The translations under genes were made by a program, and so were the position numbers. Shown one piece after another: positions 11,991-23,801 of a stretch of 64,000 nucleotides of DNA (positions within the stretch are counted from its first letter, which is position 1; each line of letters starts with the position of its first letter). The notes under the pieces are model-generated. The model worked only from the letters and a program-made list of their open reading frames with translations, was not told the DNA's origin and made no database searches. The DNA is from Lunularia cruciata (Eukaryota; Streptophyta; Marchantiopsida; Lunulariales; Lunulariaceae): positions 10,111,001 through 10,175,000 of the forward strand of contig OX419758.1 in assembly GCA_948567375.1 (NCBI GenBank), read 5' to 3'.

Positions 11991-13800
11991 CTTACCTTCC
12001 ACATAGGTGATTGTCATGTTGAAGCGTTGTTGCCACTCTGCCCACCAAATTTGGCGACGAGATAGATCCTTCTATGTCTCGAGGTAGACTAGGGGTTTGT
12101 GGTCTGTCTCTACTACAAATGCCTTCTTGCCCAGATAGTGCTTCCAATGCTTGGTTGCTAGAACAATAGCCAGCTCTTCTCATTCTGTGGTGTGATAGTT
12201 GCGCTCTGCAAGTAATAAATTTTGAGAGAAATATGCAATTGGATGCCATCCGTCATGCCATTCTTGTTGTAGGACTGCTCCTATTGCTACGCCTGATGCA
12301 TATGTAGCCAACTTGATTGGACGTTTTGGGTCATACCACTTCAAGATTGGTGCATGTAGCAAGGCGGCCTTCAATTCTTGAAAGGCCAACTCTTGTGTAG
12401 TTCCCCATGTCTACTTCTTCCCCTTGCCAAGTAGTGTCGTTAAAGGTTGTGCAACCTTGGAGAAGTCCTTGACAAATCTACGATAGAATCCTATCAACCC
12501 CAAGAAGCTCTTAAGTTGAGTCTGATCTTCTGGGGCACTCCATTTTTGAATAGCCTCTATTTTATATGTCAATACTTGAATGCCCTCTGCACTTACTCTA
12601 TGCCAAAAGTAGTCTACTTCAGACTTGCCAAACTCACACTTTGAGATTTTGGCATACAACTGATTCTGTCTTAGAATCTGGAGGATCTCTCGTAGATGTT
12701 GTTTGTGTTCTGTCATCGTGCTACTATATACTAAGATATCATCCAAGAAGATGATAACAGACTTATCCAAGTATGGACGAAATATGTCATTCATTAGACT
12801 CATGAAAGTGGCAGGTGCATTGGTGAGGCCAAAAGGCATCACAAGATACTCAAAGTGGCCATACCTAGTTCAAAAGGCAGTTTTGTACACATCCTCCTCT
12901 GCAATTCGGATTTGATTGTAACCACTCCGCAAGTCCAATTTGGTGAAGTATCTTGCTCCATGGAGTTGATCAAACAAGTCATCCATGCGAGGTAAGGGGT
13001 ATTTGTTCTTCACTGTTTGCTGATTGAGACCCCAATAGTCAATGCACATGCGCATTGTACCATCCTTCTTCTTCACAAACAAGACATTAGCCCCATATGG
13101 TGATAGGCTAGGTTGGATGAACCCTTTTTGTAGCATCTCCTCAATTTGAGTCTTACACTCTTCCAACTCATGATGTGATAGGTGAATATGGGGCCTTACA
13201 AGGAGGCATCTTCCTTGGAAGTGTCTCAATTTTGTGATCTACTTGCCTTTTTGGTGGTAATCCTAAGGGTAGATCATCAGGAAAGACATCTTGAAACTCA
13301 TCTACCACATCCTTCAATTTCTTAGGAATTTGTCCATCGAGTTGTGCAATCTGGACTTCTCTTATTAGACCCATAAAACATCTATCGGTCTTATAGACAA
13401 TTCCCGTCCCTACGACATATAGAGGCAATTTCTACCTGTGTGATTTTTCTTTAACCCCAATGATTGACCATTGGTGGGTTCTCACTACTTTCTTCCTCCA
13501 ATCTACCATTGGGTTGTACTTCTCCATCCATGGCATGCCTAAAATTGCATCATAATGAGCTAATTGTATCACTTGCCACTCAATTGCTTCCTGATATTCT
13601 CCTCCAGAGAGGGTTACCTGTTTAGGTAATGATTCAATCCTCTCTGTTTGCACATTTGGTAACTCTACTTCTTCACTTCCATCTCTCTCTAGATCCATTC
13701 CCAATCTTATTGCAACAAAGCGAGACAAGAAATTCTATGTTGCTCTCGGATCTATTAATACTCTCACTTTATTACCTTCTAGGATTCCATTCACGACAAT
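11990..13800 (-). pseudogene. Element A protease, reverse transcriptase and RNase H
   Basis: The aspartic protease region (13800-13432) should have a DSGATHNF-type active site but reads DPRAT, stop, NF, so it is dead. Reverse transcriptase (13229-12411) keeps the [15 protein letters not shown] and [13 protein letters not shown] blocks and the catalytic FLDDILVYS. An interruption lies near 12850 between its two halves. RNase H (12389-11990) has LATYASGVAIGAVL, where the first catalytic Asp of DAS is Tyr. The losses in protease and RNase H would prevent replication in cis. Confidence 0.9.
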
Positions 13801-13989
13801 CAATTGTGAGGTTGCCTTTCAGGATCTTTGCGCATTATTCTTCTTCCTCCCCTTGCTTCTCTGCTTCCTTATTGAGCCAGTAAGGCCGTGAGGTACATTT
13901 ACTAGCGACCTTCATTTTCCGAAGTGATTTCCACCTCCTCTTCTTCAATGTGCCTCTCTATGTTATTCAAAGATCGCTTGAACGAAGGC

Positions 13990-14870
13990 CAAGGGCCTCT
14001 AGGGAAACGAGTGCGACAATTGGTAGATATGTGCCCAATACGGCCACAATTGTAACAAAGGCGTTGTTCTCCTCAAGTCCCTTCTCCTCGTGGGCTCCAT
14101 CTCTTTGTTCTTCTACCCGTCCCCGCTCCTCTTGAAGCGGTTGTGCTCCTCAATCTCAAAATCAAAGGTTGCCCAATTCCATCGGTATTGGTCCACCCAT
14201 ATGTGGCATTTTTGCCCAATAATGTTGAGGTGGAGCTACTCCTTCACCTCCACCTAATGCTCCAGCTATTCTCTGCGCACAAGCAATGGCTTCAAATACT
14301 GTGCGAGGATTTTGCACCGTGACTTCTTGGCAAATCCGCTCTTTAAACCCTTGTTTGAAATTATCAAGAGCCTCTGCTGGACTCATGTTGGTAATTGCAA
14401 CTTGTAGATCCAGAAATGTCTCCACATACTCTTGTACGCTATTCTTTTGTCTCAATCTCCATAGTTGGGTTCAAGCCATTTGCACAGAATCCATCAATTG
14501 GAAATTCTTCAGCAGTCCTTCTTGCATTGCTATCCATGTGACCTCCCTCTCTCTGCCAGTATGGATCGTTCCCAAGCATCATACCATGTGAGGGCTTTAT
14601 CGGTCAAGTACCTACATGCAAACACGCCTACAACATGCTCTATGATCTCTATTGAGACAATCGGAAATATCGATTCATTCTCGAGATCCAATTTTCCACT
14701 ACTCCCATTGAACACTGCCCCTTGTAAGGCTTGATGTTGCAGGTCTTCTTCATCCATAGTAGCAATGTGGCTTTATTGTTGATAGGCTTTGTAGGCACGA
14801 ATGCCTCTCTAAGTACTTCAGTCGTAGGTATTGGGTTTTGAGACGGTTCTTCTTCTTGCATGGCTTGATC
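13990..14870 (-). pseudogene. Element A gag, frame-broken
   Basis: Gag fragments lie on the - strand: an N-terminal piece at 14861-14649, a middle piece at 14757-14530 with the hallmark ALTWYDAWE, and a third at 14455-14162 with VQEYVETFLDLQVAI and FKQGFKERICQEV. A CCHC zinc knuckle CYNCGRIGHISTNC near 14054-14012 is intact. Frameshifts separate the pieces. Gag normally forms the particle and packages RNA. Confidence 0.85.
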
Positions 14871-15577
14871 GTTCCTGAGGATCTACACTTGACTTTGTAA
14901 TGTCTCTATGGTCATCTTAATCTCTCAAAATTCATTCAACATCCCTTGCATTCCTTGCACCAACTCTTGCAATTGCGGATCCATGATTCCTGCAACACTC
15001 AATTGCTAATGTCTACTTCAATACATAGTCAATATAATCACTCTGGAAGGCGCACGAACTATTGGAACTACCATTGGGACCTCAGACGCTATCACTCATT
15101 GATAATACTCCTCACCAAAATTCCTAACCATAAAATCTCTAAACATCACTTTCGGCCTCACTACATAACGGATTTCTACTTGAGTGTTGAAAAGGAGAGG
15201 ATTTGGAACATTCATATCCATTTTATCATAATAGAATGTAGAGTAGAGTCAAATCTCACTCTCTGTCATATATCACCACAAGTAGAATCACCGGGTTTGG
15301 TGAGTTCATCACTTTGTCCATGAATTTTGCGCTAAAGTGATAAACTAGCGATACCCTCATCTGCTCACGCTGGATATACATAACCTTGATGTGGAATGGA
15401 TTTGAGAATGAAAAGCTAGGTGTAGGAAATTGGACTCCCGGTGCATCCATCCCATTTGCTCTCTAAAGTCATTCCTAAGTCTAGCAACTACTTTATGTTC
15501 TCCACCTCAAATTACTCAGTTTCAGTAGTTCGTGTTATTCCAAGAGGGGTGATCCACTCTCTTGGACTAAAACACTC
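14871..15577 (-). other. Element A leader between primer-binding site and gag
   Basis: Between the 5' LTR/primer site and recognisable gag. Short coding-like fragments on - (for example near 15450-15256) have a counterpart at the same position in element B (29505-29311). They may be the gag N-terminus or an extra leader frame. I do not recognise a domain. Confidence 0.5.
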
Positions 15578-15589
15578 GCTCTAATACTA
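15578..15589 (-). promoter_or_regulatory. Primer-binding site of element A (initiator Met tRNA type)
   Basis: On the - strand, one base inside the 5' LTR, TAGTATTAGAGC matches 10 of 12 bases of the common plant site TGGTATCAGAGC, which pairs with initiator methionine tRNA. The equivalent site of element B (29633-29644) reads TGATATCCGAGC, also 10 of 12. Confidence 0.75.
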
Positions 15590-15590
15590 T

Positions 15591-16352
15591 TGTGATACTC
15601 CAAGGACAAGAGAAGAGAGAAAACACAGATTGCACACTCAAACAATCGATGCCCCAAGGGAGCACCTTCTCTTTATTATATAGACAAAGAGGATCTCCTC
15701 CAAGGAAGCTCCACCATAGGATTAGGGACACAGATAGGTGACTATCTGTGTCCCTAATCCCTAATCAGCAAGCTCCACCCTTGGATTACTTAATTGGATG
15801 GGTGACATGTCTGGTCTAGGTCCTATCTGGTTGGTCAAACAAGCTTTGACCGGAGGAAATCTTTTAGGGAATCTTCCTGTAGGAATCTCAGAATCACATG
15901 AGTAAGGTACCGTTGGAAAGCTCTTGACGAGACAAAGTAGTGGGAGGGAGGGCCAGCCTCTCCTCCATTGGGAGGGGGGGGGAATTTGCACATATTTGAG
16001 GCCTAATTCATCCATTTAGGCCTCCAAAATTGCCTTCAAAGATTTCAGGCATATTTTGATTCTTACTCTATTAGTAGAAGTCCCCTTTTGGTGATAACTA
16101 TTTCTGATCTGTTTAGTCCATCATGTGTAACATCCTACCAAATGTTACCAAACCAATTCTCACCTTTAAATCATATGTCTAGCTATTGGTTCTAAGGTTC
16201 TCAAGTCTATTTCGGTTTCTGCACTATTAGTAGAAGTACTATTTTGGTGATACTTCTATCTTATCTATTTTGACCATCATGTATAACATCATTCTAGATG
16301 TTACCAAACCAAATTTCACATCTAGATCATATGGCTAGCTCTTGGTATTACA
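15591..16352 (-). repeat. 5' LTR of element A
   Basis: 762 bp. It begins TGTGATACTCC (plus sense) and ends TTGGTATTACA, followed by the ACTAC target duplication. A TATATAA box lies at 15682-15676 on the - strand. It is 23 bp longer than its partner, mostly because of an inverted duplication at 15719-15760. Confidence 0.93.
15719..15760. repeat. Perfect 19-bp-arm hairpin created inside the 5' LTR
   Basis: GGATTAGGGACACAGATAG (15719-15737) is followed after GTGA by its exact reverse complement (15742-15760). The partner LTR (around 9850) has only the left arm followed directly by GTAACATG. LTRs are identical at insertion, so the inverted copy arose afterwards in this LTR. Confidence 0.95.
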
Positions 16353-17797
16353 ACTACTAGGAGTACATGACGCAAATTGTAAAATGGAGTAGGAACTGCA
16401 CTATTGCACAAATTCAACTATTCAACCATGACTGCGACCAACTTTTGGGACAAGAATCAAAGTGAAAGGGATGAGGCTATAGAAGTTTTGAGCAAACTAT
16501 TGGAGATTTCTAGATGGGTACTATAATGCTGTACCGACTACATCAAGAAGAAGAGAATGGACTTCTTGCTATGAGATAGGAATCTTGCAGATGGAGCCAC
16601 AATATTTGCAACAACATCAAAAACTTAAGTGGGAAATCCTTACAAGGATGTCCTATGATGTATACAAAGGATTATTGGGCCTTGATTGCTCCTTGTTTGA
16701 GAAAATTCATATTGATACCCCGTACAATCAACCTAGAAAATGATTGAAGGAGAGGATTGATGATTTGGAAGGAAATCCACAAATGAGTACAAGATCAAAG
16801 ACATGAAGGACCCACTCACCACAAGTCACAAAAATAATAATGTGGTTGTTTCATTCAATGTGAATTAATTATATCAACCAGAATTAGGAAATATCTTTCC
16901 AGCTTATACATGAGCAAAAACTGGTTAGTTGGGCTAGAATGTTTTGTGAGTATGTTATCAAACTAGTAGAGGACATGACTGAAGGTTTTGCAACTCCCTA
17001 CATTGCAACTCCCTACATTGTAACATCATTGCAACTCCCTACATTGTCTACTTCTACATTGGATTGAACATCTTGATGGACAAAGAGAAGGAGAAGTTCC
17101 TATCCCACCTACATCGTCTAGCATCTTCAGCAAAGATCAAAACTTGCCAAAGGAGATCACCAAGTACCATAAGCTGGACAAGAATTTGCCCAAATCGGGA
17201 AGTTCATGTGAGTAGTGGAGACATACAACACCATTACAATTTGATGAAAGACTCATGTGGCTTGTGCAAAGATTTAGGCTTCAAAGAAACAAAAAAAACC
17301 ATAGGAGTTTATATCTTTGCAAAGGATAGCGGGGAAACCCACATCGTAAATCAACTTGAGAGGGATGTCTCTCACAAGGACAAGAGGTAGTACACAAACC
17401 AAACACTAGAGTTGCATAGAGTGCAAAGTTTTGGAGCAAGGAGTCCTTCACATGAATCTTATCTCCCATAGTGGATGAGAATGAGGTGAGATAGAATGAC
17501 AAGGTACAATCTTTACCCCCACCTAACAAAAATAAAATGTATACATCAAGCAAGGGAAAAAAAGCTATGGAATCAATCCCTCCAACCATAGCTCCACTCT
17601 TTACTTTGGGAAAAGCTTTGTGCTCTAAGACAAAATAAAGAACAAAGCAAAGCTGTCCCATGGCAAATGTTGTAAAAGGCACCAATAATAATGAGGTAGG
17701 GATATATCACCATAGCCCAACAAAGCTTGAGGGAAAAATCCCATTAAGTCCAATAAATGAAGGTCAAGTGAGTGAGGGTGATGTCATCACTAGGACC
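16353..17797 (+). mobile_element. Element E copy 1, second part
   Basis: It continues the sequence interrupted at 9718 and is co-linear with about 30530-31975 of copy 2 (shared ATGGAGTAGGAACTGCACTA, TGGGCTAGAATGTTTTGTGA and GATGAGAATGAGGTGAGATA-type blocks). It contains a small local triplication of GCAACTCCCTACATTG (16991-17047). The + strand retains coding-like fragments such as SWARMFCEYVIKLVEDMTEG, which copy 2 also has, but with many stops. The protein family is unknown to me. It is interrupted at 17797 by element C. Confidence 0.75.
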
Positions 17798-18472
17798 TGT
17801 GAGCCGGCCTATCTCTCACTCAAGATGAACCTCTGATGGCTATTATGGTAGTGCATCATGGACTAAGAAGGCAAGGAACCCTAACTCCATCATACTCCTC
17901 CAAGGCTAACACTCCAAGACTCAAGACATTGCTCACTAGAGAACTCAATGGGAGAGAGATAGTTGCAAATGAAAGGATAATGAGTACCTCCTCACCCCTT
18001 GTTTATATACTTGTGAAATAGTTACGTACCAAAGTTACTAATTATTGGAGTAACTCAAGGTACTAGGCTAAAAGTCAAGTACAGTCAAAAAGTAGAAAGG
18101 AATATCCATTCACAGGGGCATATTCCCCTAAGCATGTGGTCTTATCTTGACCTAACCACTAAGTCAAGGATTCCTTCACATGGGCTATCCTTGGACTAAA
18201 GAAGAATCCAAAACAAAAAGGCTTGCGGGCCCAAGAGTTCTCAACTCTTTCCTCAAAGCCAAACACCTAGGAATAATACTAAGTCAACACACTAAAATCC
18301 AAAATAGTCGTGCTCATCTTTTCTACTTCCTCTAAAGTAAAGTCCCCACTATCTTAGCTATGACTAACTTTAGTTAATCATGACTAATGTAGAATCATCC
18401 TTTATCTCTATATAAATAATATCTCTCAAGTACTTGTAATACCAAGCTAAATATCACAATACCACACACATG
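17798..18472 (-). repeat. 3' LTR of element C (inner end truncated)
   Basis: 675 bp. It matches 21357-22031. The matching partner continues with GATAAATGGGTGTTACA, but here the sequence turns into gag after CACACATG. A TATA box (TATATAAA in - sense, about 18010-18003) is present as in the partner. Confidence 0.88.
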
Positions 18473-19791
18473 TAGTTCAAAGCAATCAATTGGCCCATTG
18501 TGATGTTAGCCTTGTGACTACCAACATCCTCCAATACATTGTAGTTCCATTGTTGCTTTGAAATCAAGAAATCCTCCATCCCCAACTTCTTCCTTGGAGT
18601 CTTTGTTGTTGATGGTGTTGAGGTGCGAGTGCTCCTAGTAGACATAGGAGTATCCTTGCTTGGAGTAAATCCTTGAGAAGAGTGAACATCCTCTACAAAA
18701 CGAGCTCTCTTCTTCTCTTGTGCCAAAAGCTCCAAATTAAGACCCTTGGAGTTTGAGCACTCTCCCTTCTCAAACTTTCTCTCCACCACATCTATGGATG
18801 TTATCCCCTTACCTTTGTTAGGATTAGGATCCACTTGGGTTTCACTACCACCCTCTTTCCCTCTATTGGCTCCCTCATAACCCCTTCCTCCATGGTAAGT
18901 GGAATTTGGGCAATTCCTTTGGATATGGCCTCTTCCTCCACAACCAAAACAATTTCTATCATTAAAATTGTTGGCTGGTTGACCTCCTCTATATGGATAG
19001 TTTCCATAGCTCCTAGGCCCTCTCTCTACATTCTGATCCACCTTTCTCTTTTCCCATAGTTGCACCACATTGATCTTGAGATCTGCAAGTTGTTCTGTGA
19101 TGGTTTGAAGTGGATCCTTTGGTGGAGGTGCAAAACCTAGAGCAACTTCTACTTGTGGTGCAACCCTTGCACCAAAGTATCAGAAGTTCCACCATAATTG
19201 TAGCCTTGAGGAGCATGCACAACCTCCTTCACCACCAAATCACTCCATCTCCTTCCAAACTCTCCTCTATACAAATTGCGATTTGAAAGCTTCAACCTTG
19301 GAAGAAGGTTTTTCATATCTCACTTTGCTTCTAATTTGTGGTCTCAACCCTCTCACAAAATTCTTGGTGAGCATGGCCTCTATGCCAATCATAGTATTCT
19401 CCACATCATCTCCACCATTCCTCAACACTATGCAAAATCTGGACTCTAACTTTTCCACTCTTTCCACATAGACTCTCACTTTCTCTCCATCTCCTTGCTT
19501 GAGAAAGGTAACCTCACTCATCAATCTCTCATAACTCTCATCAGGAAGAAAGTTCTCAATGAGTGCTGAAGTCAAAGTCTCCCAAGACTCCTCTTCCCCA
19601 TCTCTCCTCTCTCTCTTTTGGTATTCTGACTCATACCATGTAAGTGCTGCATCCTCAAAGAAATCTGGTAATAATGAGGCCCACTCATTCTTCCTCCTCT
19701 CATTTTTTCCTATGCAAGCTCTCTTGAAGTCTCTCACAAAGGCCTCCACATCTTCTCCATCCTTGCCAAAGAAAACCGGAAGTTTCCCCAT
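18454..19791 (-). pseudogene. Element C gag (retrotransposon gag domain plus zinc knuckle)
   Basis: The first piece (19791-19267, about 175 codons) is a typical retrotransposon gag domain: GKLPVFFGKDGEDVEAFVRD, ALTWYESEYQ, LIENFLPDESYERL and VRVYVERVEKLESRF. The second piece (19068-18454) carries the CCHC knuckle CFGCGGRGHIQRNC, a Ser/Thr-rich stretch, and ends with the segment normally just before protease (WNYNVLEDVGSHKANITMGQ). A frameshift or stop region near 19270-19070 separates the pieces. The last codons lie inside the LTR, marking a deletion junction. The first ATG at 19791 is well placed. Confidence 0.85.
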
Positions 19792-20041
19792 CTTAACCCC
19801 TCACTATCTTCCTTTTCTCTCAATTTTTTTCTCTTTTCTTTTCTCTCACTCTATTACTAATAGAGTATATACATGACTAACACCAATTGAGAATAATCCA
19901 CTCTAGGGAACACAAAAGGTTCAGGTTGCTCCAAGATTTCTATAGCAACATCAAATCCTAGAGTGCATATTAATCGAACTCTCATGGGTAGTTTACCCAT
20001 AAGTTGAAAGATTATCTCCATCACTAATCTTGAGAACTAGT

Positions 20042-20497
20042 TTATGAAGGTGGTAGTATTTCTATAGCTGTACTGAGACTCTCTCCAAGATCCTTCGCCA
20101 AAGTCTCCAAAAGTGATTTTACTTTACTACACTCATGTCCTTTTGGAAGTCCTTCCACTCCACAAACCTCACACAACTCCTTGGTCTTAGATCTTCTCCC
20201 TCCCAATCTTGGTGAAGAAGGTCCAACATGCAAACCCAAGTCAAGTAAGCCTCTCCTTTCCCTCAATCTCTTGCTCTCAAAGGTCAATAGACATGAACTT
20301 GCCTTATGTCCCTTCTGTCAACATAAAAAGCAGTTAGACCCACTCTTTCCTCCAAGTGGTGTAGGTTTTTGGATCCTCTCAACACTCTCTTCAAATTCTA
20401 TTGTAAACTCTCTTTTCCTCAAATCCACCCCTACAATCACCTCAAACCCTTGGGGAACCTTGTATAATCTCAATTTCCACTCTTGATGACTCTCCAT
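20042..20497 (-). pseudogene. Element C upstream CCHC frame with one in-frame stop
   Basis: ATG at 20497 opens a 151-codon frame on the - strand ending at 20042, interrupted only by TGA at codon 60 (20320-20318). The stop lies inside a zinc-knuckle-like motif, CFLC, stop, QKGHKASSC. A second Cys/His cluster, CEVCGVEGLPKGHEC, follows. It lies between the 5' LTR and gag. It does not look like the gag of known gypsy elements, and the function is unknown. Confidence 0.6.
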
Positions 20498-21356
20498 GTT
20501 TCCAAGATGAATCTAAACACTCAAACATGTTTTTTGTTGCTCTCAAACTCCTCATGCATGAGATCTACACTCTGCAGAATTGACCCTTCCTCACAATGTC
20601 ACTCAAGTCTCCCAATCTGTATGTAACAGTCCTTTGAAATTTTTTACACTTAATCACAACTCCAGAGCGTTCCTCCCTACAAAATTGCAGATCTTTTCAT
20701 TGAGCCATTTGGCCTAGACATCTTTCTATTCAGCACACATATTTCAGATTTGGTCTGAAAACCACTCCCCTCACTTCAAAAACTCATAACTCCCTGTGCA
20801 AGAACAATCACTCTCTAATTTTTGTGGTAGCAGGTAGGATTAAATACACTGAATTTTCTTGGAATTTTTCATGACAATTCAGTGAAAATTGAAGAAATTG
20901 CAAACTCTGTACAATTTTCCAAAGAGCATGTAGTTGCGGGAGCACTTTACCCTATCAACTCCCAAAATTTCTAGCCTAGTGTGCATAGTAGCTCTCACAA
21001 TAATCTTAAGTGTGCTAACTAAAGGATAACCCAAGCTATCATGTGTAGAAATTTCAATTCTAGATCTCAAACTTGAGATTTTGCCCAAAATCATCTTAAT
21101 CCCCAAAATCTGCAATCCACCTCACACAATCTCTCTAATTCCTCTCATGTGTACAAGATGTACAAAATCACCTCAAAGACATCATAATGAACTAAAAGGT
21201 ATACAAATGGATCTTGGTTCTCTAACATAAGTTCAACCCTCTCCTCTCCTAATGTTCTCTCCAAATGAGCTCTCATAGCCTCCTTCTGCCTAATGTAGAA
21301 TTGAACGCAGAACATTATCTTGCCTTCTAGAGAGGTCCCAGCCACGGAACCAAAAA
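20498..21356 (-). other. Element C 5' leader
   Basis: Between the 5' LTR and the small CCHC frame. There are no convincing frames. The sequence next to the LTR on the - strand (TTTTTGGTTCCGTGGC) should be the primer-binding site, but I cannot match it with confidence to a particular tRNA. Confidence 0.5.
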
Positions 21357-22048
21357 TGTGAGCCGGCCTGTCTCTCACTCAGAATGAACCTCTGATGGCT
21401 ATTATGGTAGTGCACCATGGACTAAGAAGGCAAGGAACCCTAACTCCATCATAATCCTCCAAGGCTAACACTCCAAGACTCAAGACATTGCTCACTAAAG
21501 AACTCAATGGGAGAGAGATAGTTGCAAATGAAAGGATGATGAGTACCTCCTCACCCCTTGTTTATATACTTGTGAAATAGTTACATACCAAAATTACTAA
21601 TTACTGGATTAACTCAAGTTACTAGGCTAAAAGTCAAGTACAGTCAAAAAGTAGAAAAGAATATCCATTCACAGGGGCATATTCCTCTAAGCATGTGGTC
21701 TTATCTTGACCTAACCACTAAGTCAAGGATTCCTTCACATGGACTATCCTTGGACTAAAGAAGAATCCAAAACAAAAAGGCTTGCGGGCCCTAGAGTTCT
21801 CAACTCTTTCCTCAAAGCCAAACACCTAGGAATAATACCAAGTCAACACACTAAAATCCAAAATAGTGGTACTCATCTTTTCTACTTCCTCTAAAGTAAG
21901 GTCCCCTCTATCTTAGCTATAACTAACTCTAGCTAATCATGACTAATGTAGAATCATCCTTTATCTGTATGTAAATAATATCTCTCAAGTTCTTGTAATA
22001 CCAAGCTAAATATCACAATACCACACACATGGATAAATGGGTGTTACA
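21357..22048 (-). repeat. 5' LTR of element C
   Basis: 692 bp, TGTGAGCCGGCCTG to GGGTGTTACA. A TATA box is at 21568-21561 on the - strand (TATATAAA). It is followed by GACC, which matches the base run left of the element. Confidence 0.9.
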
Positions 22049-23640
22049 GACCGTACCTCCAACCAAAAATAACAAGAATAGCATGAATAAGGAAGCAATC
22101 CCTACTCACAAAGGAAAAGAGATGATAGTTTTGGGCCATGACAAGAATCTTGCAACTAAAACAAAGAAAGCCATACAAAGATAGCTTAGAAAGGATGGCA
22201 ATTCTTTGCTTTAGCTTATAGAGGCCCACACCATTCACACAATAATGCCAGCAATGGAAGCATTGGAAGAAATTCTGCCAATATACTAGAATAGATCCAA
22301 ACATGAAGGAATTTGCAGCCCTCATCTCCCACTTGCATCAATTTGTCCAAACTTGAACAAACAAAAAAGACAAGTAAAGTGAGAGGCTCTTGGACAAGTT
22401 CCAAAGGGAGGAACTAAAATGGCAAAAGGAATATGAGAAACTAATAGATGGTCTAAAGGAAAGAGGTTGACAATTATAGCCAGCAAGTCTCCCACCAATG
22501 AACTTAGCACAAGGAAGAAATACAAAATTGAGAAGACAAACTCATAGTGCTACAAAGTGAGTTAAAAGCAACCCAAGCATAATCAAAGGCAATGGAGACT
22601 AGATATGACAATTTGAAGTACTTGACTGACCTCTACATCTCCAATATATCTACCGACCTAAAATGACAATAGAAGAAGGTGTTGGAGCAAAACAAGTGGA
22701 TTTGTCAAGAGATGACCAAAGAGTTGAGTGCCAAAAGAACCAAACTAGAAAACAAACAATTTAGGCTCCTCGCGACTATCAATCATACAACCATTCAGCA
22801 CCTTAGTCACTTGGAATGCATGGCCAATGAAACCTCCCGATGAAAGACTTGCACACTCAAATCAATGCATTGGAGAGGAAGTTATACTTGAACAAGCAAC
22901 TGAAATTGTTGCATACAAAGCTCCAGAGCCACATTTATGCCAAGTTCAAGGAGATCCAGTCCAACTTCAAAAAAATCATGGAGAGTTATCAAAAGGAGCT
23001 CATGGACCTTGTTTGCATTTGCCAAGGAGCTGAGAGTTTGACCCAAGTCCCACCTAATCCTCCTAATGAGGAATAATGACTTAGGCCTCTTCTTAAAAAG
23101 ATGGTCATGGTCAGTTTTGTTGCCTAACAAGAAGATTTTGTTTCATACATACCAATAGCACCTTTGTTTTCATAGACTTAGGAAGATCATAAACATATAT
23201 AAGTTGTATAGGTATCCAAGCTAGATCAATATGGAGTAATCAGTTGTTATGTGGTAGACAACCCTTGATTGGGTAATTACAGCAATGGCTACCTATCAAT
23301 AGGATTATGGCTAGAATAAGATATGATCAAAATTGTTTGTTTAGATGTACTTAGGAAATTTTCATCTATTGTAGCCATTTGATCTTTCCATGGCCAAGTA
23401 AGAAATGTATAAAATCCTTAGGCATGATGTCTACTATGTCCATTTAGTGCATTCTTCTTCTGCAAGTAAAATGCAAAGTTTATAATATCAAGACTCATGA
23501 GTGGGTGTATGCTAATTAGTCTACCCTCTGAATAAATGATTGTATGCTTAACTTGTTGAGGAATGATGAATCCTAAAGGACAACCCTAGGCACTAGAGTA
23601 TGACAATGCATTTGTGCATGACTAATCACAAAAACAATAA
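22049..23640 (+). mobile_element. Element E copy 1, third part with coiled-coil frame remnant
   Basis: It resumes element E after element C and is co-linear with about 31975-33560 of copy 2 (shared CATGACAAGAATCTT, GCAACTAAAACAAAG and AAAGGAGCTCATGGAC blocks, and a TATA-like ATGTATAAAA near 23405). A + strand frame at 22840-23076 encodes a Lys/Gln/Glu-rich coiled-coil tail, KIMESYQKELMDLVCICQGA, ending in a Pro/Asn/Glu stretch. Copy 2 encodes the same tail (33020). Stops upstream show decay. The right end of E is near 23640, where similarity to copy 2 fades. Confidence 0.7.
22840..23076 (+). pseudogene. Element E coiled-coil protein, C-terminal remnant
   Basis: 78 codons with heptad-like Leu spacing (THTQINALERKLYLNKQL-like start) and a conserved tail QKELMDLVCICQGAESLTQV. 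The corresponding region of copy 2 preserves the same tail and stop position, so this was a real protein terminus. No catalytic domain is visible and I do not recognise the family. Confidence 0.5.
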
Positions 23641-23801
23641 GAACTGCACAACAAACAAATTAGGCACATCACAATAACCGTTGGTGATCTAGTACTCCTA
23701 TATGATAGTAGGCATTGCCTTTTTCAAGGGAAGCTACACCTACAATGGATGGGATCCTACAAGGTAGATACCATATACAAAAATAGATCATTACAACTAT
23801 T
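23641..23801. other. Flank between element E copy 1 and element B
   Basis: No gene seen. The 5 bp left of element B are CTATT, but the matching right flank is lost. Confidence 0.4.

Larger units (their letters stand above)
9719..16352 (-). mobile_element. Element A: chromodomain Ty3/gypsy retrotransposon (chromovirus)
   Basis: A complete but inactivated LTR retrotransposon on the - strand, 6634 bp. The 3' LTR is 9719-10457 and the 5' LTR 15591-16352. Both ends carry TGTAATAC / GTATTACA-type inverted termini. The flanking 5 bp are ACTAC on both sides (9714-9718 and 16353-16357). Internal order is gag with one CCHC knuckle, protease, reverse transcriptase, RNase H, integrase with a GPY/F-like module, then a chromodomain. 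That order defines chromoviruses. The two LTRs look about 96-97% alike by eye, suggesting a fairly recent insertion, yet gag and pol already contain stops and frameshifts. It sits inside element E copy 1; E copy 2 shows the empty site near 30530. Confidence 0.95.
17798..22048 (-). mobile_element. Element C: gag-only gypsy-like LTR retrotransposon
   Basis: A 4.25-kb element on the - strand nested in E copy 1. The LTRs are 17798-18472 and 21357-22048, both starting TGTGAGCCGGCC, and look roughly 95% alike by eye. The flanks share GACC (17794-17797 and 22049-22052); E copy 2 has the uninterrupted site near 31970. Internally there is an upstream small CCHC frame and a gag, but no protease, reverse transcriptase or integrase. 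Gag runs directly into the 3' LTR, which lacks the first 17 bp present in the 5' LTR. Pol and the LTR edge were therefore probably lost in one deletion. It is non-autonomous. Confidence 0.88.
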
